64,000 nt of DNA from a virus, in IMG/VR virus record IMGVR_UViG_3300033993_002274, positions 31,869-95,868 of that record; one strand, 5' to 3'. Positions 36,701-44,061 of the stretch are shown one piece after another. Below the pieces are notes generated by a model. The model made no database searches. It was not told the DNA's origin and saw only the letters and a list, made by a program, of their open reading frames with translations. The position numbers and the translations under genes were made by a program. Each line of letters starts with the position of its first letter. The first letter of the stretch is position 1.

Positions 36701-37326
36701 TTTAAGGTTAAAAAAAACGGAGGATATGGTAAGTTAAAAAAAACAGAATATAATGAATTATCTCCTTGTTCAAATAAAGCTCGACCTCTAATGTCTTCCA
36801 TTTGTATTGTTACATTTGTCACATTAGCTGGTGTTACGTCAACAGTTATTTCTGTAATACCTAAAGTTTGAGTATCTTCATAGTTTAAAACTTTTTGTTT
36901 AAAAACAGCATTTCCATCTTGATTAATTTGATATTCGGAGTTTTGATTAATTCCTTGACCTTGTCTAACGCCTCTACCTGTAAATTCATCCGACCAACTT
37001 GTATCAAATGCTTTTTTACCTTTGGGTCTTAAAAAATTAAGTTTCAAATCTTCAGGGAAAGTAGATAAGGATGCAATTTGTGAATTATAAACAGGATTAT
37101 CAAAACTATCACCAATTGCTAATTTTGTTCTTGGTATAATTTGTGTTTCTAAATTTGCGTAAAAAACAAGATTTTCTTGTTGAACGTATCTATCTTTAAC
37201 GTTGTTGTCTGCATCAACAACTTTGTTAGGGTCAATTAAAATAATATTATCGTAGTCGGCTTCGACTAGAATTTTATTTTCTTTGTTATATATCTGTCTG
37301 AATTTTGTTGGGTCATTAACGGCCAT
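30751..37326 (-). CDS. Giant baseplate hub protein with gp27/gpD-like segments
   Basis: 2191 residues, no membrane segment or enzyme motif. Near the N-terminus (about 150-250), NVTIQMEDIRGRALF and PPFFLTLKGYYGKAIRY look like a tail-tube-fold domain. At about 1860-1920, VEIEMMGNAMIQPTMYFNL followed by VPLFYGPYMVLSLSHRI and FSTTFSGPR strongly recalls the C-terminal hub domain of gp27/P2 gpD proteins. The ~1600 residues between are Asn/Tyr/Thr-rich and unassigned. Its ATG overlaps the gp53-like gene by 11 bases. It is far larger than T4 gp27 (391), so the hub may have absorbed other functions. Hub identity is a reasoned inference. Confidence 0.55.
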   Translation of the reverse strand: MAVNDPTKFRQIYNKENKILVEADYDNIILIDPNKVVDADNNVKDRYVQQENLVFYANLETQIIPRTKLAIGDSFDNPVYNSQIASLSTFPEDLKLNFLRPKGKKAFDTSWSDEFTGRGVRQGQGINQNSEYQINQDGNAVFKQKVLNYEDTQTLGITEITVDVTPANVTNVTIQMEDIRGRALFEQGDNSLYSVFFNLPYPPFFLTLKGYYGKAIRYQLSLTDFNASFEASSGNFKITLKLLSRNSAILADSIIGYARNSPKMFQTETVVTQSTSNSSNNGVNTNNSTTVVESVGLQKMREAYSIYKSKGLITPDFPEITLEEFIARIENLPTALADALKKADFTVMNDVADFQTNLNKLRNEVYANSITDFLDTSEKLYKGQIYYPYLENISFADRAKYKQRVETAINNYVTLLKNNKSFGTGGQYKLPDKGNIPGEIPIKFSINDIFEEIDYNTLTDADFRETYVVNFGTNPTDNQLNKSIADFKSLNPNFLLDTLTNTVVNDFPQYYKFGDKVGSSNNYIANSFLDKIQKINDELNKKNVEIEKSLTQFLSDQVVNGPNVLGFLPTIRNVMAVLFAGLDGFYRLMEDTHTSAWNQRTNPIRLESIIPASKNFGVDSKNLVNGTNQLNDLNVVYPWPQYFLKEAQKDGSELYVIKYPGDSSVINTTKGFDSVVWPEVAFTEEYINAIAQKTTPKSANVYNNPASLSKVLSINAVEFPFKTTPYVNTQEQSYLYEIFERSYLGAYYAKLNRNGYNQEQIPVFLGNLEAENIKQTVQSNLALTKILKEFSFTYVNFLQTLRKISNNGTGTRWTLYSDSVFTTEYIKNLLELNDGTQNVDVYNEVYSIDTLSNSSIAIDGNVPLPDSIKNFINGMPATDTYFLDNYPITNVNWLKSNLQGGDSISSINDFNKTSSYVYLDEKKTIARVNETENTKNINVFVSKYEFKNFTQPFMTNLNTSVPVNSQTSLSNFYSTRKEKDLYFTESIFDYGNEYSGQVATKIQTTSLLNTPYFVNALVQGVENQKTNVSDPYAALGYLYLNSLPLITTREKIKSFDDTSSVATDLDYLASTFNKFSSIHRLPYAWVLKYGSIWHRYKKFIQTGNDILDNTIWTDFDYLKSYDTTGTTPSTNSKLIFPSYTGGTTQVEIKLQSTTTLIPNVNQTMDNVTLGVYPKVINNVYRFFFNKDLTILNTPTYQSFLDAYNTVGLKIGTNSTSGKFYNFGFDLQNPNRAFVNKNYYAYFDNPESNQKFLLIPSTGGININQMNFECFDATNKIKEEVFNNKAVYNGSVRPLWGVSQFGYFKNSLIKKPAFNEYLKVVYTNNSKNLSFELKNAQSTYSNIEEIFAVFEPEILDKFENLFLNFCNPTPAVSDLILNEEQTNSNYTNPGSVRNVTEKRLFNQMESLFMVPKNSVTLLNDESQDGLLLAEKQISNFFPKVVDFLNFECVLKMGNPGNFKRRVFNYISNNPTFQPLNPLTLNPYIPGSLPGDGTVGSPTLATSIANNRDAWNSLRKYVGVFNQTPFQYTDTGSVITDFFTANNGMDIEFTEANVEALFPLIRLFAKQKSEDATLNKLKFQQAINNFLLQQQNFNAENLTQTFNRLNTDLPTTTTNTTTIKNTTSGNVNKLDTYSILKTMNDKWISGTDFLNKTIFEDFLFQDKAGRDIGDEFTIDLEKIKGYLKSNDNQNYLSLISQICSQNNMVFFALPAYVNFYGIQQAVAKSTPLPVDATETLFGTFLDVDYLKASPKFLLLYTGKPSEFVASNSSFSKFASDTFDIRKSSDNPLRVPSNPEEDYSKKNRVVGFSVDYGTQNQSIFKSVKVDMSEKKNTAESNKMFAQLGASVSGDKVAQQSVSLYSIYKSRSYNVEIEMMGNAMIQPTMYFNLRHVPLFYGPYMVLSLSHRITQTSFSTTFSGPRISRYSLPQPNSLLDTVNQNYINAYKELILKEVKTTEPITNVNTQQGTVQPGALQSPENICLSATTFTTTPFVGINITPITVEDLKTLLTTNIPAAQEKLRPLYFGIAFTRINNKIDQVVCNPPNYNLYEISTSNNYTADLNALISQQVCLTTALENDTSSRPYASFSDFVVPTQFIHAQVQSFLPIIEQLKTFSTNTTDVEKYAEAYTLFTLFWFEGRFVSPGGGVGAYVNLPSTTNDFITRKNDKVNSSFPDIQDIYNRYFVQFKNSYGIFFP

Positions 37327-37633
37327 AATAAAAAATATGTGTATCTAATGCACTTTTGTAGCCTTGTAGAGCACTTATTAATGGGAATGGTATTATTAAT
37401 ACCGCACCGTCAGGAATATTTGTTTCTAAACCACCATATATTGGATTTGCAGTTAATATTAACCAACCAAAATATGGTGTTCCATATTTTTCATAACTTA
37501 TTTTATCTAATCTACTTTTATTTTTTGTGTAAATGTATCTTTGGTCTGACGCTCTGACGGGTAGATTAACAAATGGAACTACCGTCTGTTGACCGTTAAT
37601 TAAAAAATTTTGGTATCTGTTGTAGTATTGCAT
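37316..37633 (-). CDS. gp53: Baseplate wedge protein, gp53-like (LysM-like)
   Basis: 105 residues (T4 gp53 is 196). The segment RLDKISYEKYGTPYFGWLIL followed by TANPIYGG corresponds to the gp53 pattern (…YG.P..YW.LL..N), and IPDGAVLIIPFP supplies the LysM-like closing strand. gp53 joins wedges and contacts gp25 in the T4 baseplate. It lies between two giant baseplate genes, overlapping the hub gene by 11 bases. Confidence 0.72.
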   Translation of the reverse strand: MQYYNRYQNFLINGQQTVVPFVNLPVRASDQRYIYTKNKSRLDKISYEKYGTPYFGWLILTANPIYGGLETNIPDGAVLIIPFPLISALQGYKSALDTHIFYYGR

Positions 37634-37634
37634 A

Positions 37635-40600
37635 TTAGTCGAATGAAACTTTTAAGTTATATTCATCACCTGTAGAATTAGTTGATGCGTTTAGGGCTTT
37701 CATGTTGTCAATTTCTGTTTGTGCTGGAAATAATACTTGAGAAAAATTTAGTTTTCTTTCCTTATCTTTATTTAAATTATAACTACATGTTGAACAAAAT
37801 TCTTTACTTAAAAAATTATCTTCGAAACTTTTAAATCTTGCATCAACAAAAGCTTTTGAATCTTTATATTTTGCGTAAGGTCCTGTTGGTATTTCTTGTC
37901 CCGTATTTGTAAAACCTAAATTACCTTTAAGATAATTAAACCAGTCGGTTTTTCTTTCATTGTTTGAAATTGTATCGACGACTTCATTTAAAAATTTGGT
38001 ATAGTCATCAATAATTTCTTTACCGAATATCATAAAAAATCTATTTTCTTCAGGACTTATCGCATCTGGGTCCGAATCTATAAAGGTATTGAAATCAAAC
38101 TCATCGTTATATACTTCATCTTGAGCGGTTGGAATCAGACTATATGTTTCTAAGTTGTTATTAAATGTGCTCATTTTGGTTCCAACAATTAATAAGTCTC
38201 CTTTTAACTCATCCAAAGTATTTGCGTATGTCGTATTAGATGGGTCAACCGCAGAAGTACCTGTCAAAGAAAAAACAATTACTTCATTTTTATCGTTAGA
38301 ATAACCATCGAAAGAATTACACACATAATTTAATTGGTCTAATAAATCAATTGTTTTAGTTTCATCAACTTGATTTTTTACAATGTTGTTAGACGCCTCA
38401 GTTATAATAGACAGGTAAGTTGACTGTCGACTATCTATCATATCTTTAAGTTTTCTTTTAATTTTTCTTGTCGATATATTTGTAAAATTCTGTAGAGGTA
38501 AACTAGCCAATATCGGGCTTGTTTCATTTTCTACATCTTCTTTTGCTTTAGAAAACAACGCATCAACTTTATTTTCATACTGACTTTTTCCAAATATTTT
38601 TACTAAGTTAGTTTGTGGTTGATTGATGTTATTAAAATATCCCGTTTGGTATTTTCTATCTTTTGTAAAAATTAAAATTCCTCCAATCAATAACTTATCA
38701 TTTATATTTTTTAAATTTTGAAAAACACTATTTGCATATTCTTTGGTTATGTCTATAAAATTTTTCATATTTTCTTTATATGATAAAACACCTGTAAATC
38801 CACTTAATGTTGTATCATATTTAGATGATTCTTGTTTTCCAATTGTAGTTCCAATTTTATTTTGTTGGTTTTGCTGTGGTCTTGTCAATGGGTTTATTTT
38901 CAAAGCTTCAAAATATTCTGCATCATACTGTGATGTTACATCTTCGGTTATTGTCGCCCTTTCATCATACATTTCAGTATTTGCATAATAATTAAATGAA
39001 AGGGCGTTTTGAAGTTCGGCTATCGGACCCGCCAATCCATGACCACCTATCATTTTAAATCCTAATGTTATGCTTGCAAACATAGGTTGAACGCCTATTC
39101 CTTCAGGATTCAAATCTAACGGTATATTTGAATTAAGTTCATATTTTATATCTAACCTATCAGGTATTATTTTAGTGTGGAAAAAATCACCAATCCTTAA
39201 TACCAAAACAGGTGGTGCACCAAATGCACTGTTAAAGGCGTCGTTATAATCTAAACTATATGTTCCTGCCGCATTTTGTGAAACAGTTGGAATTGTATCT
39301 CCTGGTCTTACACATTGTTGTAAAAATGTTAATCTTGAGTTTAGACCTTCAGGAGTAATAGAGTGGAAAACAGGATTAAAATACTGAAACTTACTTCTAA
39401 TTGTGTCATAAATAAATGGATTTGTCTCTTTAACCATTTGAAAATAATTACACTCTGTAAGTAACCTTCTTAATATTTTTTTCGCCAAATCTTTATATTG
39501 TGGTGTTTGTTTAAAGTTGTCAATTACTTGGTTTTGTGGTGTTGGTTTCGGTGCTGTACTTTCAGCAGCGGTAGGATTTGGAGCAGCAGACTCTACTTGT
39601 GAAGGTGGTGTTTCTGATTTTGCGGGTGGTCCTGGTTTATATACAATTTTTTCAATTTTTACTCTTCTACATGCCATTGCCTGTACAGAATAAATTCCTT
39701 CTTCGTATTGTGATTTAAATGGTTTGGTACAATCAATTTGTGAATATTTAGGGTCTTGAATTGCAGCACTTGAGCCCGTCGCTTTAGCATTTATTTTTAG
39801 TTTTCCTGAATCTATAAATGATTTTAAAGTTTTATTATTTACTGTAAACTTTTCAATAAACTTTAAAACCGCATCGTTTCTTCTTTCAGACAAATTTTGA
39901 TTACCACTGGTATTTGTTGAGCTGGCAGTTGCCAATAAGTCAAAAGTGACTTCTCCACCTGAGTCTAAAACTTTAAATACTTCACTTAAAAACTCTTTTA
40001 AATCATTAAACTCTTGTAATATATTATCAAAAAATCCACTAAGGGTTTGTTTTCTTGTGTCAACATATTCGGTTAATGAAAAAGTAGGAGTTGTTGTTGT
40101 GTTAAGAGCCACTTTATTTGCGTCACTATATTTAAAAACTTTATTAAGTGGTTTTGTTGTGTCATATAATGTTTTATTTGACACATATTCATTATACCAA
40201 TATTCAAAATCTTTACTTGTTGTTGAACTACTTGAATCGTTAGGTTGGGCGTTTTCAAAAAACAAAAATATTTCTTGAAACTTTGGGTCTGAAATTTTTG
40301 TTTCAGTTTCTGGTGGTGTTGTTTTTACAATTTCTTCTTTTACAGGTTCGGGGTCAGGTGTTTCTTTTACTATGGTTGTTGCTTGTTCAGGATATTTTAT
40401 TAGTTGAATAGCGGTTTGAATATCCTGTGGGGCTAAAGATGCGAATCTTTGACCTAATGTATAAATGTCATATTTTAAACACCCTGCAAAAAATGAATCC
40501 ATAACTTTTTTCAATTCTGACTCAGGTTTTATATCTTTCAACTCTTGGTCCACTAAAATGTTTGAGATAGAGGGATGGTCAACTATAATGTCAAAAGATA

Positions 40601-43600
40601 ATGACCCATTTCTTTCAGTACTATTATATGTGTATATGGGTTCTGGTCTACCTATGAAATTTGTATTACTGAAGTCGGGTCTTGTGTCTTCACTAAATGT
40701 CAAGTTATATGGAGGAAACCACATAATTCTACCACCATTGGGTCCTCTTTCACAAGCCGGTAAATCTTGTACGGTAAAACCAGGTTTGTTTGATGTTCTC
40801 CAAGCCAAATTTTCTAACGAAAGCATATATTTTTTAACCTGACCATTAATAATATTTGACGATTGTCCGTTTTTATCATTGAATGGTACAATATTAAGGT
40901 TATATGTATTATCTAAAACTGAATAGGTATAATTTCTAATATTACCATCCGTTTTTTGTAGTTGTGAATAATTTGTAAAAGGAACATCTTTTGTAAATAA
41001 TCTACAATATTCATATCCTTTTATTGTACTGTCTGTACTACCTACTGAGTTTTTTGAAGTATATCTAATAACTCGAGAACCTTTTGTCATTTCAACATAT
41101 CCATCATTAAAAACTTTAGATATTTGATTTATCGCAGTACCAACGTGTTCTAATTTTTTAATTCCTGACCTGTCTGCAGAATCAACAATTTTTTGAGTTG
41201 TGTCTAAAATTGAACCGTCTCTCCATACATTGTTTTCTTCTATTTTCCAAGACTCAGTATCTTTGAACGCTGACTCATAATTTTTTGTAAATACGCTACT
41301 TTCACCAAATCTTTGTTTTCCTTCAGGACCTGCTAATTGTCCTGTTTTAAAATATGATTTTTTAGAAGACCATGTGAATCCACCAGCTAAAGGTGTTGTA
41401 CCATCTATATAATTTCTAGTGTTGAGACCAAATTTATAATTTTGAAACGCTTCACCTTCAAAATACTTTCCTATTTCACCCACTGAGTAAACAGGTGCAC
41501 CACTAGGTTCTCCGTTCCTGTCTAGGGGTTGAGCATTAACTGGAGATATTAAAGTAGAAAATATATCATCAGAATTACCACCACCATAAAATTCAGGGGA
41601 TGGGGCAAATAAAGAAGGTCTTCTTAAAGTTAGACCTCTATAATCAGGTCTATATAAATTATAAAACAATTGCCCAAACAATAGACTTCTTGTTGCGTTA
41701 GATGTGTTGGCTAAAAAAAGTTCAGACCCTCTTTTGTTTTTTTGACCTGTTATTGTTCTAATTGCTCCCATAACAGTACTTGTCACAACTTCAACTGGGT
41801 TTTCAACAAGTCTATTTAACATACGTTTATTTGGGTAGTCAAAATATTCTCCAACTATAATGGAATACGGTGAATATAATCCTGCTATTTTAGCTGTAAA
41901 ATTCAACGCTCTTCCAACTAATGATTCAGGTGATGTAATTGTATAATTTCTAGCTAATAACGGAATATTTCCTGATATTATTCCCGCTGCGTCAAATGGG
42001 TTAAGGTTTGGTTTTACTGATATTTCACCACTATCGGGGTCAACCGATGAGTCAAGAGCATTAACTCTACCTAAAGTTTGAGACAACAACTCACTTGCAA
42101 TTCTATACTTATATTCTTTTTTTAATTGTCTTGCACCAATTCCCGCTAATGCGGAATCCTGTGACAAAGTACCATCAGAACCTCTTGGGTTGTCGCTTAA
42201 TAATATATTAATAGGTCTATAGGTTGAAGGTATAAAATTTAAAGGTGTTAATGAATATGCATATGCACTTCCATAACTTGTTGGTATAATTTCATCAATT
42301 GTTATTACATCATAGTCTCCATCACCTGTTACATATTTATTTCTAACATATGCCTCTTGTTCTTTTTGAAATCCAATAACTTCTAATCCACTACCTTTAG
42401 TATCGGGAAAACCATATTCACCTTCATTTGACAATTTACCCAAATTTACATTGATGTCTACTGAATCTGTTGGTTGATTTTCAGGGTTATATTGATTTAC
42501 ACTAAATAATAAAGGTCTTTCATTTTCACCTTTAATTTCTAATTCACTGTCTAGTGTATCAGGAAAACCATAATTACCTTCGTTGGCGTTTGTTTGTAAA
42601 TTTAAATTTGGAACTACAGTAGATTGAGATTGTCCTTGTTCAGGTCCATATTGATTTATAGCAAATAATATGGGTCTATCGGTTTCACCTTTAATTTCTA
42701 ACTCACTATTAATTGTGTCTGTAAAGTCATATTCTTTTTCGTTAGCCTTTGTTTGCTTATTAATAAATGGGAATACAGTATCTAAAAAACCACCACCAGG
42801 ACCATATTGGTTTAATGGGTATAAGGTATTTCTATTTTGTTCACCATCTTGTTCTAATTCGCTATTTATTGTATCAGGGAAACCATATTCACCTTCATTT
42901 GAACCTAAAGATAATATGTTATTAATTGAATATTTTGTTGCTCCGTACCCTGGAGTGGATGCGTCAGGTGTATATTTATTTAAAACTCTTAAAATAACTT
43001 CCCTATCATTACCGTTTGTTTCTAATCTATTGTTTACAGTATCAGAAATATTGTACTCTCCCGCACCTACAGTTTGAATAACTTGGTTATTTTGAATACT
43101 ATAAACAGGTGTTCCAAAACCATTATTACTAGTATTTTTATAAACGTTTAATACTTTTAACGCAATTTCTTGTTGATTACCAATAGAATTTAAAAAACTG
43201 TTGATTGTATCGGCGATAGTATATTCACCTTGTCCATTTGTTACAAAAGGTTTTAAATCATTAATTGAATAAACAGGCGTACCAAAACCATTAATTGCAG
43301 AATTTTTATACGCATTTCTTACTTTAGATAAAATTTCTTGTTGGTTTCCTATACTATCTAAAAAACTATTTATTGTATCCGAAATACTATATTCACCCTC
43401 TCCTCTTGATTGAATTGTTTGATTATTATTAATGTACCATACAGTATCACCAAAACCACGGTCATTTGTGTTAAGTGGTTTATAAAGGTTTGTTACAATT
43501 AATTCTTTTTCTTTTGTATCACCAATTTTTTCTAAATCACTTCCAACAGTTAAAGGGTAACCATATTTACCTTTATTTGTTTCTGTTTGTAAATTTTTGT

Positions 43601-44024
43601 TAATTTCTATGGTATTACCATATGATGTTTCAAATTCTGTTGGCCCGTAAATGTTATTAACATACAATAATTTTTCTTGTCCGTCTCCAATTTTTTCTAA
43701 TTTAGAGTTAATGGAGTTTTTAAAACCATATAAACCAAAATTAGTTTCAACATTAAGATTAACGTTAATATTGACCATATCTCCGTAGGTGGAGTTACTA
43801 TTATCAGGGCCATATTTATTTTGTTTATATAAATCTTTTTCCTGTATGTCACCAATTTTAGAAATTTCTTCAGAGTCTTTTACTGAATAATCTACAATTT
43901 GAAATTCTTTATTTTGAAAAGATTCTCCAAAAGATGTGCCGTCAACACGATATGGTTTAAGATTTCGTGTTAATAATCTTTTTCTAAAGTTTTCAGAAGA
44001 GTTAAATGAAAGTGGACTATCCAT
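37635..44024 (-). CDS. Giant baseplate/tail-tube-associated protein with ten N-terminal repeats and OmpA-like domain
   Basis: 2129 residues. Residues ~52-600 hold about ten units of 50-57 residues with consensus NS.LE.IG…E…...N.Y.P…YG…..N.N……GEYGF.DT. At about 1095-1150, RIMWFPPYNLTFSED, FIGRPEPIYTYNSTERNG and SFDIIVDHPS resemble tail-tube-initiator proteins. Residues ~1345-1460 form an OmpA-C-like domain (NQNLSERRNDAVLKFI, ACRRVKIEKI). At about 1618-1690, ITLGFKMIGGHGLAGPIAEL again looks tube-related. It lies between tape measure and gp53, where a tube-baseplate junction protein is expected. The exact T4 counterpart (gp48/gp54) is uncertain. Confidence 0.55.
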   Translation of the reverse strand: MDSPLSFNSSENFRKRLLTRNLKPYRVDGTSFGESFQNKEFQIVDYSVKDSEEISKIGDIQEKDLYKQNKYGPDNSNSTYGDMVNINVNLNVETNFGLYGFKNSINSKLEKIGDGQEKLLYVNNIYGPTEFETSYGNTIEINKNLQTETNKGKYGYPLTVGSDLEKIGDTKEKELIVTNLYKPLNTNDRGFGDTVWYINNNQTIQSRGEGEYSISDTINSFLDSIGNQQEILSKVRNAYKNSAINGFGTPVYSINDLKPFVTNGQGEYTIADTINSFLNSIGNQQEIALKVLNVYKNTSNNGFGTPVYSIQNNQVIQTVGAGEYNISDTVNNRLETNGNDREVILRVLNKYTPDASTPGYGATKYSINNILSLGSNEGEYGFPDTINSELEQDGEQNRNTLYPLNQYGPGGGFLDTVFPFINKQTKANEKEYDFTDTINSELEIKGETDRPILFAINQYGPEQGQSQSTVVPNLNLQTNANEGNYGFPDTLDSELEIKGENERPLLFSVNQYNPENQPTDSVDINVNLGKLSNEGEYGFPDTKGSGLEVIGFQKEQEAYVRNKYVTGDGDYDVITIDEIIPTSYGSAYAYSLTPLNFIPSTYRPINILLSDNPRGSDGTLSQDSALAGIGARQLKKEYKYRIASELLSQTLGRVNALDSSVDPDSGEISVKPNLNPFDAAGIISGNIPLLARNYTITSPESLVGRALNFTAKIAGLYSPYSIIVGEYFDYPNKRMLNRLVENPVEVVTSTVMGAIRTITGQKNKRGSELFLANTSNATRSLLFGQLFYNLYRPDYRGLTLRRPSLFAPSPEFYGGGNSDDIFSTLISPVNAQPLDRNGEPSGAPVYSVGEIGKYFEGEAFQNYKFGLNTRNYIDGTTPLAGGFTWSSKKSYFKTGQLAGPEGKQRFGESSVFTKNYESAFKDTESWKIEENNVWRDGSILDTTQKIVDSADRSGIKKLEHVGTAINQISKVFNDGYVEMTKGSRVIRYTSKNSVGSTDSTIKGYEYCRLFTKDVPFTNYSQLQKTDGNIRNYTYSVLDNTYNLNIVPFNDKNGQSSNIINGQVKKYMLSLENLAWRTSNKPGFTVQDLPACERGPNGGRIMWFPPYNLTFSEDTRPDFSNTNFIGRPEPIYTYNSTERNGSLSFDIIVDHPSISNILVDQELKDIKPESELKKVMDSFFAGCLKYDIYTLGQRFASLAPQDIQTAIQLIKYPEQATTIVKETPDPEPVKEEIVKTTPPETETKISDPKFQEIFLFFENAQPNDSSSSTTSKDFEYWYNEYVSNKTLYDTTKPLNKVFKYSDANKVALNTTTTPTFSLTEYVDTRKQTLSGFFDNILQEFNDLKEFLSEVFKVLDSGGEVTFDLLATASSTNTSGNQNLSERRNDAVLKFIEKFTVNNKTLKSFIDSGKLKINAKATGSSAAIQDPKYSQIDCTKPFKSQYEEGIYSVQAMACRRVKIEKIVYKPGPPAKSETPPSQVESAAPNPTAAESTAPKPTPQNQVIDNFKQTPQYKDLAKKILRRLLTECNYFQMVKETNPFIYDTIRSKFQYFNPVFHSITPEGLNSRLTFLQQCVRPGDTIPTVSQNAAGTYSLDYNDAFNSAFGAPPVLVLRIGDFFHTKIIPDRLDIKYELNSNIPLDLNPEGIGVQPMFASITLGFKMIGGHGLAGPIAELQNALSFNYYANTEMYDERATITEDVTSQYDAEYFEALKINPLTRPQQNQQNKIGTTIGKQESSKYDTTLSGFTGVLSYKENMKNFIDITKEYANSVFQNLKNINDKLLIGGILIFTKDRKYQTGYFNNINQPQTNLVKIFGKSQYENKVDALFSKAKEDVENETSPILASLPLQNFTNISTRKIKRKLKDMIDSRQSTYLSIITEASNNIVKNQVDETKTIDLLDQLNYVCNSFDGYSNDKNEVIVFSLTGTSAVDPSNTTYANTLDELKGDLLIVGTKMSTFNNNLETYSLIPTAQDEVYNDEFDFNTFIDSDPDAISPEENRFFMIFGKEIIDDYTKFLNEVVDTISNNERKTDWFNYLKGNLGFTNTGQEIPTGPYAKYKDSKAFVDARFKSFEDNFLSKEFCSTCSYNLNKDKERKLNFSQVLFPAQTEIDNMKALNASTNSTGDEYNLKVSFD
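42250..43880 (-). repeat. Ten degenerate ~160-base coding repeats
   Basis: The coding region of the 2129-residue protein contains ten in-frame units, recognisable by starts such as NSKLEKIGD, GSDLEKIGD, NSFLDSIGN, NSFLNSIGN, NSELEQDGE, NSELEIKGE and DSELEIKGE, and by ends such as GEYGFPDT. They are diverged at DNA level, with units 4-5 and 8-9 the most alike. Confidence 0.8.
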
Positions 44025-44038
44025 TTATTTGTTTATTT

Positions 44039-44046
44039 TATAAATA
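44039..44046 (-). promoter_or_regulatory. TATTTATA element, candidate late promoter
   Basis: A perfect coding-strand TATTTATA 14 bases upstream of the 2129-residue protein start. Confidence 0.4.
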
Positions 44047-44061
44047 GACATTGTTTAATTT

